Positions 59,494 to 64,000 of a stretch of 64,000 bases of DNA are shown here, piece by piece. Position 1 is the stretch's first letter, and each line of letters begins with the position of its first letter. Origin of the DNA: Mucilaginibacter dorajii (lineage in GTDB: Bacteria > Bacteroidota > Bacteroidia > Sphingobacteriales > Sphingobacteriaceae); contig NZ_JANTYS010000010.1 in assembly GCF_024808255.1 (NCBI RefSeq), forward strand, positions 1 through 64,000, given 5' to 3'. Under the pieces are notes generated by a model. It did no database searches. It was given only the letters and a program-made list of their open reading frames with translations, and was not told the origin of the DNA. The position numbers and the translations under genes are program-made.

Positions 59494-60021
59494 ATGAAAA
59501 AAACAATTGCTATCCTTTTGCTAATCGCAGCCTCTTTTGGCTCGGGGTTTGCCTTCAAAGCCGCTTTGACAGCACCAGCCCACCAGGTAACCGGAATTAA
59601 GCGGGTAACCGGTATTGGTGGTATTTTTTTTAAATGCAAAAACCCGGCTAAGATCAGGGCCTGGTACCAGGAACACCTGGGTTTAAACACCAACCAATAC
59701 GGTGCGGTTTTTGAATGGCGGCAAGGTGCAGACACCTTAAAAAAAGGCTTTACCCAATGGAGCCCTTTCGGTGATAAAACCAGCTACTTCGCACCGTCAG
59801 ATAAAGACTTTATGATCAATTACCGGGTGGCAGATTTAGACGCGCTGCTGGCACAACTTAAAAAAGAAGGCGTAACCATTTTAGACAAAGTAGAAGTAGC
59901 AGACTACGGCAAGTTTGTCCATATTATGGATATAGAGGGTAACAAAATAGAATTGTGGGAACCCAAAGATCTTGAATACGAAAAATTAGGAGCAAAAATG
60001 GGCAGCAAAACCACCAAATAA
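59494..60021 (+). CDS. Secreted VOC-superfamily (glyoxalase-like) protein
   Basis: 175 residues: signal peptide MKKTIAILLLIAASFGSGFAFKAALTAPA and one VOC unit with the betaalphabetabetabeta layout (GIGGIFFKCKNPAKIRAWYQEHLGL, FTQWSPFGDKTSYFAP, FMINYRVADLDALLAQLKKEGV, FVHIMDIEGNKIELWEPKD). The Glu in IELWEP and the His in VHIMD are the usual metal ligands. A signal peptide on this fold is uncommon; it may be an exported ring-cleaving or binding protein. It stands alone between map and the M1 aminopeptidase. Confidence 0.85.
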   Translation: MKKTIAILLLIAASFGSGFAFKAALTAPAHQVTGIKRVTGIGGIFFKCKNPAKIRAWYQEHLGLNTNQYGAVFEWRQGADTLKKGFTQWSPFGDKTSYFAPSDKDFMINYRVADLDALLAQLKKEGVTILDKVEVADYGKFVHIMDIEGNKIELWEPKDLEYEKLGAKMGSKTTK

Positions 60022-60230
60022 TAAAAGATCAAATCAATCGACTCATATGGCACAAGGTACCGGCGCCCTGGCCAGCGCCCAATAATTTCTGGGCAAGTAT
60101 TTAGGAAGTTTCTGATAACAATCTGAATACAACAACAAAAAGCAGCATTATTTTTCAATTCATATTGAACATTTTGTGTGTAAATAGCTACAAAGTGCTT
60201 ACTTTTACCATTGATAAAACGTTTTACTAA

Positions 60231-62723
60231 ATGAAGAAAATTTACACCACCTTGTTTCATAGTTTGTTGATGGTTTTCGCTTGCGTATGCACCGCAAATG
60301 CCCAACTCAACCGTCATCCCGCAAATGTTCCCTATTATCACGAAACTGCCGCAAAGGTCAATGATCTGGTAGATACCCGGCTTGATGTGAGCTTTGATTA
60401 TCAAAAGTCATATTTACACGGCAAAGAATGGATTGTGCTTAAACCACATTTTTATCCTACCGATTCGGTAAGGCTTGATGCTAAAGGGATGGACATTAAA
60501 ACAGTTGGTATTATGGTGCAGGGCAAAGTTGTTCCGCTTAAATACCACTACGAGGATAGCCTTTCGTTAGTCATCCAGCTCAACAAAACCTATACTGAAA
60601 AGGAACGCTATACCCTGTTTGTTGAATATACCGCCAAACCCAATGAGCTGCACGATAAACCGGGTTTTAAGCTTGATGGCAAGGGTTTATACTTTGTAAA
60701 CCCGCAAGGTAAAGAACCAGGCAAGCCAACCCAGATCTGGACGCAGGGCGAAGCAGAAAGTTCATCGTGCTGGTTCCCTACCATTGATAAACCCGATCAA
60801 AAAACAACCGAACAGGTGAGTATGACGGTGCCCGCAAAATATACCACCTTATCAAACGGTTTGCTGATTAGCCAAAAAAATAATGCAGATGGTACACGCA
60901 CGGATACCTGGAAGCAGTCATTGCCACATTGCCCCTACTTGTTTATGATGGCCATAGGCGATTTTAAGGTTTATAAAGATAAATGGCGCAACAAGGAAGT
61001 TTCTTATTACCTGGAACCTGCTTTTGCGCCTTACGCCAAGCAAATATTCGGTAAAACACCAGAGATGATGGAGCTTTACTCAAAGGCGCTCGGGGTAGAT
61101 TTCCCATGGGAGAAATATGCCCAGGTAGTTGTTCGCGATTACCCCTTGGGAGCTATGGAAAACAGTTCGGCCACGCTGCACGGCGAATATGTACAAAAAA
61201 CGCCATGGGATATGATAGACGACCCGAACGGATCTGGCGGAACAACCATCGCGCATGAGCTTTTCCACCAATGGTTTGGCGACCTGGTGACCTGCGAAAG
61301 CTGGAGCAATGAAACGCTAAACGAATCTTTCGCGGTTTTTGGCGAGAAGTATTGGAATGAGAAGACATACGGCAAGGACGATGGCGATGCCAAAAGATAT
61401 GATGAGCTACAGGCCTACCTCAATAACGGAACCGCCTACAAACAGGCGCTTACGCCCTTTGTATATGCCGACCAGGATGGTGTAAACGGCGCTAATATTT
61501 ACGACAAAGGCGGTTTGGTGCTAACCATGCTTCGTAATTTCCTTGGCGATGATGCCTTTTTTAAAGGATTAGGTCTTTATTTGAAAAGCCACGCGTTTAA
61601 AAACGGCGAAGTACATGACCTTAGGCTGGCCATGGAAGAGATATCAGGAAAAGATATGAACTGGTTTTTCAACCAATGGTATTATGGCGCAGGCCACCCC
61701 GTGCTGGATATTACTTATCAGTGGGACGAAGCCACTCATCAGCAAAAAGTGATGATCAGCCAGAAGCAGGATGGGCAGATCTTCAAGGTGCCAGTTGCCG
61801 TAGATCTCTATGTTCAGGGTAAAACTACCAGGAAACAGGTTTGGCTAACACAAAAAACTGATACGTTAAGCTTTGACTGTACAGCAAAACCTCAGCTGGT
61901 TAACGTTGATGCTGATAAAGTACTGATTACTAAAAAGGTTGACCATAAAAGCCTTGATGAGTTCAATTACCAATATCACCACGCACCGCTTTACCTGGAT
62001 AGGCTTGAGGCGTTAAATGCAGCCATGGGTCAGCAAACTTCAAAACAGGGCATGGATATAGTCCTTTCTGCATTAAAAGATAAATATCACGGTATGCAGC
62101 TAAAAGCCATCAGGGCGCTAAAAATAGATAGCGCGGAAATAGCCAAAGCAGCACTACCAATTTTGGCCGACCTGGCAACGCATGATCCAAATTACCCGGT
62201 GCGTGCTGCTGCAATCAGCGTTTTAGCTAAAACCAAATCCAGCGGCTACATTGATATTTACAGGGCTTCGCTTGCCAGTCCATCATATACTGTTAAGGGG
62301 GCTGCACTTACCGCGCTGAATACCCTGGCCCCAACGGATGCCTTCAAAACGGCCAAAAGCATGGAAGCCGACGGTAAAGGACAACTGGGCCAGGCCATCA
62401 TTAACGTTTACGCCACCAGTGGCTCGGACACAGAATGGCCATATGTGATCAATGCTTTAAAAAAGGGTTCAACCCAGGCAAAATTTGACCTGGCACGCGG
62501 ACCACTGCCACAGATGATTGGTCGGCTGGACAATAAACAATATGTACTGGAAGGTATCAACACCATCCGCGACATGGCCATCAGCTTTAAAAGATACGGT
62601 ATCACCCCCAAACTGATCACTGCTTTGCAACAAATTGAAGAAGCCCGCAAGAAGCTTAACGATAGTGCGTCGGCTGCCGCGGTTGAGGATGCTATTAAGG
62701 AGATTAGCCAGGCTAAAGGGTAA
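60231..62723 (+). CDS. M1-family zinc aminopeptidase
   Basis: 830 residues with a signal peptide (…CVCTANAQ). An N-terminal beta-sandwich, then the catalytic domain: substrate-recognition GAMENSS, zinc motif HELFHQWFGD with His342 and His346, and the third ligand Glu365 in NETLNESFA (19 residues after His346). The catalytic Tyr region is in INIYDKGGLVLTMLRN-like sequence. A helical repeat domain (HEAT-like, residues about 570-830) ends the protein. It cleaves N-terminal residues from peptides in the periplasm. A terminator follows at 62751-62790. Confidence 0.95.
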   Translation: MKKIYTTLFHSLLMVFACVCTANAQLNRHPANVPYYHETAAKVNDLVDTRLDVSFDYQKSYLHGKEWIVLKPHFYPTDSVRLDAKGMDIKTVGIMVQGKVVPLKYHYEDSLSLVIQLNKTYTEKERYTLFVEYTAKPNELHDKPGFKLDGKGLYFVNPQGKEPGKPTQIWTQGEAESSSCWFPTIDKPDQKTTEQVSMTVPAKYTTLSNGLLISQKNNADGTRTDTWKQSLPHCPYLFMMAIGDFKVYKDKWRNKEVSYYLEPAFAPYAKQIFGKTPEMMELYSKALGVDFPWEKYAQVVVRDYPLGAMENSSATLHGEYVQKTPWDMIDDPNGSGGTTIAHELFHQWFGDLVTCESWSNETLNESFAVFGEKYWNEKTYGKDDGDAKRYDELQAYLNNGTAYKQALTPFVYADQDGVNGANIYDKGGLVLTMLRNFLGDDAFFKGLGLYLKSHAFKNGEVHDLRLAMEEISGKDMNWFFNQWYYGAGHPVLDITYQWDEATHQQKVMISQKQDGQIFKVPVAVDLYVQGKTTRKQVWLTQKTDTLSFDCTAKPQLVNVDADKVLITKKVDHKSLDEFNYQYHHAPLYLDRLEALNAAMGQQTSKQGMDIVLSALKDKYHGMQLKAIRALKIDSAEIAKAALPILADLATHDPNYPVRAAAISVLAKTKSSGYIDIYRASLASPSYTVKGAALTALNTLAPTDAFKTAKSMEADGKGQLGQAIINVYATSGSDTEWPYVINALKKGSTQAKFDLARGPLPQMIGRLDNKQYVLEGINTIRDMAISFKRYGITPKLITALQQIEEARKKLNDSASAAAVEDAIKEISQAKG

Positions 62724-62750
62724 GACTATAAACCTGCACTCTTGTACAAA

Positions 62751-62790
62751 GAGGCATATCTGGTTCATAATGCCAGAATGCCTCTTTTTT
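62751..62790 (+). terminator. Intrinsic terminator of the M1 aminopeptidase gene
   Basis: gaggcatatctgg and ccagaatgcctc pair with one bulge (62751-62783), followed by T7. Confidence 0.8.
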
Positions 62791-62953
62791 ATTGTTCATA
62801 TTTTTAAAAATCCACAAGGGATAAAAAAGACGGCGTTTACCCAACTGATTTGATATTTGCCGATTTCGCTATCAGAGGCTATTCTGACAGGGCTTAGCAA
62901 AAATTGCAGTTGTTGTTCTACAAAATAACGCTATAAATACCCTATCTTTCCAT

Positions 62954-63820
62954 ATGCAGCACCAAGAATTCGCCCCTCCTGAAGAGCTACGGGATGCCAT
63001 AAAGTGCTTTTGGTACAACAATAGAGAGGCCGAAGAACAGGAATCGGGTTTTGAGGTAGTGCCCGATGGCTACGCTGAAATTATTTTTCATTTCAGCAGC
63101 GATTTGAGCATGGTTTATAACGGAGGTTTGCAGCTATTGCCATCGCCTTTTATGATGGGGCTGCTTAATCAGCCTGTTACTTTTTACACCCAAAACCGTT
63201 TAGAGATCATTGGCATCAGGTGCTTTCCCTGGACGGTGTTTGATTTGCTTGGGCTACCGGCCGGTAAAGATGGCGTACGCATATTTGAGCACCCCATCGC
63301 CGGGCTTCAATCCAAGTTGAATAAATGTGTTGGTACCGGCAAGATTGATGAAGCACTGGCCGAGGTAACACAGTACCTGTTAAGTGCACGGTTGGACGTT
63401 GCTACCAACAGCATGTTGTTTAAGGCTGGTGCCGCCATGAGAATGGCAAACGGCACCATGCCGGTAAGCCAGGTAGCGGCGGCGGCTCATGCTACGGTGC
63501 GTACGCTGGAAAGAAACTTCAAGCAATCATCGGGCTATACAGTTAAAGATGTATCGGCCCTGATACGCTTTGAACAGGTACGAAACCATTTATGGCACCA
63601 CCCCGACATTAACCTTGCCGCCTTAGCGCATGAGCTGGGTTATGCAGACCAGGCACACCTGAGTAAAGAATTTAAACGCTACAGCGGTACAACGCCGGCG
63701 GCCTTCGCGCGAAATGCGAAGAAGGGGAAACAACTTGCAAGCAACAATTTTGTAGCTTTTATACCAAAAGGCTCTAATGTTGACAAGCCCACTCAAAATC
63801 AATCTACAGATAATGCGTAA
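62954..63820 (+). CDS. AraC-family regulator with N-terminal DUF6597-like domain
   Basis: 288 residues: an N-terminal 'EFAPPEELRDAIKCFWYNNREA ... VVPDGYAEIIFHFS' sensor domain and C-terminal AraC HTH (MPVSQVAAAAHATVRTLERNFKQSSGYTVKDVSALIRFEQVRNHL, INLAALAHELGYADQAHLSKEFKRYSGTTPAAFARNAKKG). It is followed with an 8-base overlap by a second AraC gene (ATG 63813), so the two are coupled. Confidence 0.9.
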   Translation: MQHQEFAPPEELRDAIKCFWYNNREAEEQESGFEVVPDGYAEIIFHFSSDLSMVYNGGLQLLPSPFMMGLLNQPVTFYTQNRLEIIGIRCFPWTVFDLLGLPAGKDGVRIFEHPIAGLQSKLNKCVGTGKIDEALAEVTQYLLSARLDVATNSMLFKAGAAMRMANGTMPVSQVAAAAHATVRTLERNFKQSSGYTVKDVSALIRFEQVRNHLWHHPDINLAALAHELGYADQAHLSKEFKRYSGTTPAAFARNAKKGKQLASNNFVAFIPKGSNVDKPTQNQSTDNA

Positions 63821-64000
63821 AAACAGTAAATCCATTCCTGTAAACGCTATGGCAAACGAGTTTGGCGTAGGTATTTCCATCGAAAAAATAGCTTTTAAAG
63901 ATCTATACGAACTGGCCCGGCCAACTTCAAGCACTTTTGAAGAAGGAAAACAATCGCACCGGCACGATGGCCATTCCTTCTTCCTGCTGGAAAGCGGAAC
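63813..64000 (+). CDS. AraC-type regulator, N-terminal part (cut by window end)
   Basis: The frame from ATG 63813 (or ATG 63849, MANEFGVG) runs to the window edge: IEKIAFKDLYELARPTSSTF then EEGKQSHRHDGHSFFLLESG. The HRHDGHSFF cupin pattern is typical of the N-terminal sensor of AraC regulators. No HTH is visible because the gene is truncated by the window. Confidence 0.6.
   Translation, partial: MRKNSKSIPVNAMANEFGVGISIEKIAFKDLYELARPTSSTFEEGKQSHRHDGHSFFLLESG

Noticed and set aside
59379..59735. 118-codon minus-strand frame over the VOC gene start
   Set aside because: Antisense to the VOC signal peptide and first strands.
1..64000. CRISPR array or rRNA operon
   Set aside because: No regularly spaced repeats with unique spacers and no rRNA signature sequences were seen.

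Overview
The window reads as chromosomal DNA of a Bacteroidota bacterium close to Mucilaginibacter/Pedobacter (family Sphingobacteriaceae). This is inferred from the SusC/SusD pair, a hybrid two-component regulator, PorP/SprF and a gliding-type C-terminal sorting domain, promoter-like TAnnTTTG elements without strong Shine-Dalgarno sequences, and intergenic hairpins built from short repeated words. No species name can be read from the sequence itself.

Positions 1-21,300 are mostly housekeeping. In order: a small lipoprotein, an oligopeptide-type ABC binding lipoprotein, recA, endonuclease III (nth), an ECF sigma factor, a RelE/ParE-like toxin-antitoxin pair, uvrA, a GH19 lysozyme/chitinase-like enzyme, a 56-residue two-helix membrane protein, tsaD, a TamB-like envelope protein, ribBA, an LptF/LptG permease, a START-like protein and tRNA-Met(CAT). 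Gaps between these genes carry several different inverted repeats.

Positions 21,300-23,600 form a small accessory patch: a Crp/Fnr regulator and an SDR oxidoreductase diverge around a good CRP-type operator. The patch lies between the tRNA-Met 3' end and a second 12-base copy of that 3' end.

Positions 23,645-55,590 are one large polysaccharide utilisation locus (PUL), all on the minus strand: SusC, SusD, a hybrid two-component system (HTCS), a LacI regulator, a GH97, a GH88-type unsaturated glucuronyl hydrolase, a GH28-like beta-helix enzyme, two tandem alpha/beta-hydrolases, and three alginate-lyase-fold proteins with different accessory parts. The largest (2218 residues) carries a lyase, Ig/FN3 modules, beta-strand repeats, LamG, two CBM3 and a type IX secretion (T9SS) type-B sorting domain. 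It is followed 9 bp later by a PorP/SprF partner. Three transcription units (SusC, GH88-GH97, GH28 operon) share a C-rich direct repeat of 22-bp period placed 55-59 bp from a TTGCG-type box. Looser copies precede the other two lyase units. I read this as the binding site of the locus regulator. Lyases plus GH88 point to a uronic-acid polymer, and CBM3 suggests a cellulose-like backbone (for example a glucuronan) or its presence alongside cellulose. The substrate remains inferred. Two copies of the same C-terminal gene fragment, at 23.1 kb and 56.0 kb, bracket the locus.

Positions 56,300-64,000 hold a DUF4421-like outer-membrane protein, an AraC regulator, methionine aminopeptidase, a secreted VOC protein, an M1 aminopeptidase, and two AraC regulators, the last cut by the window end.
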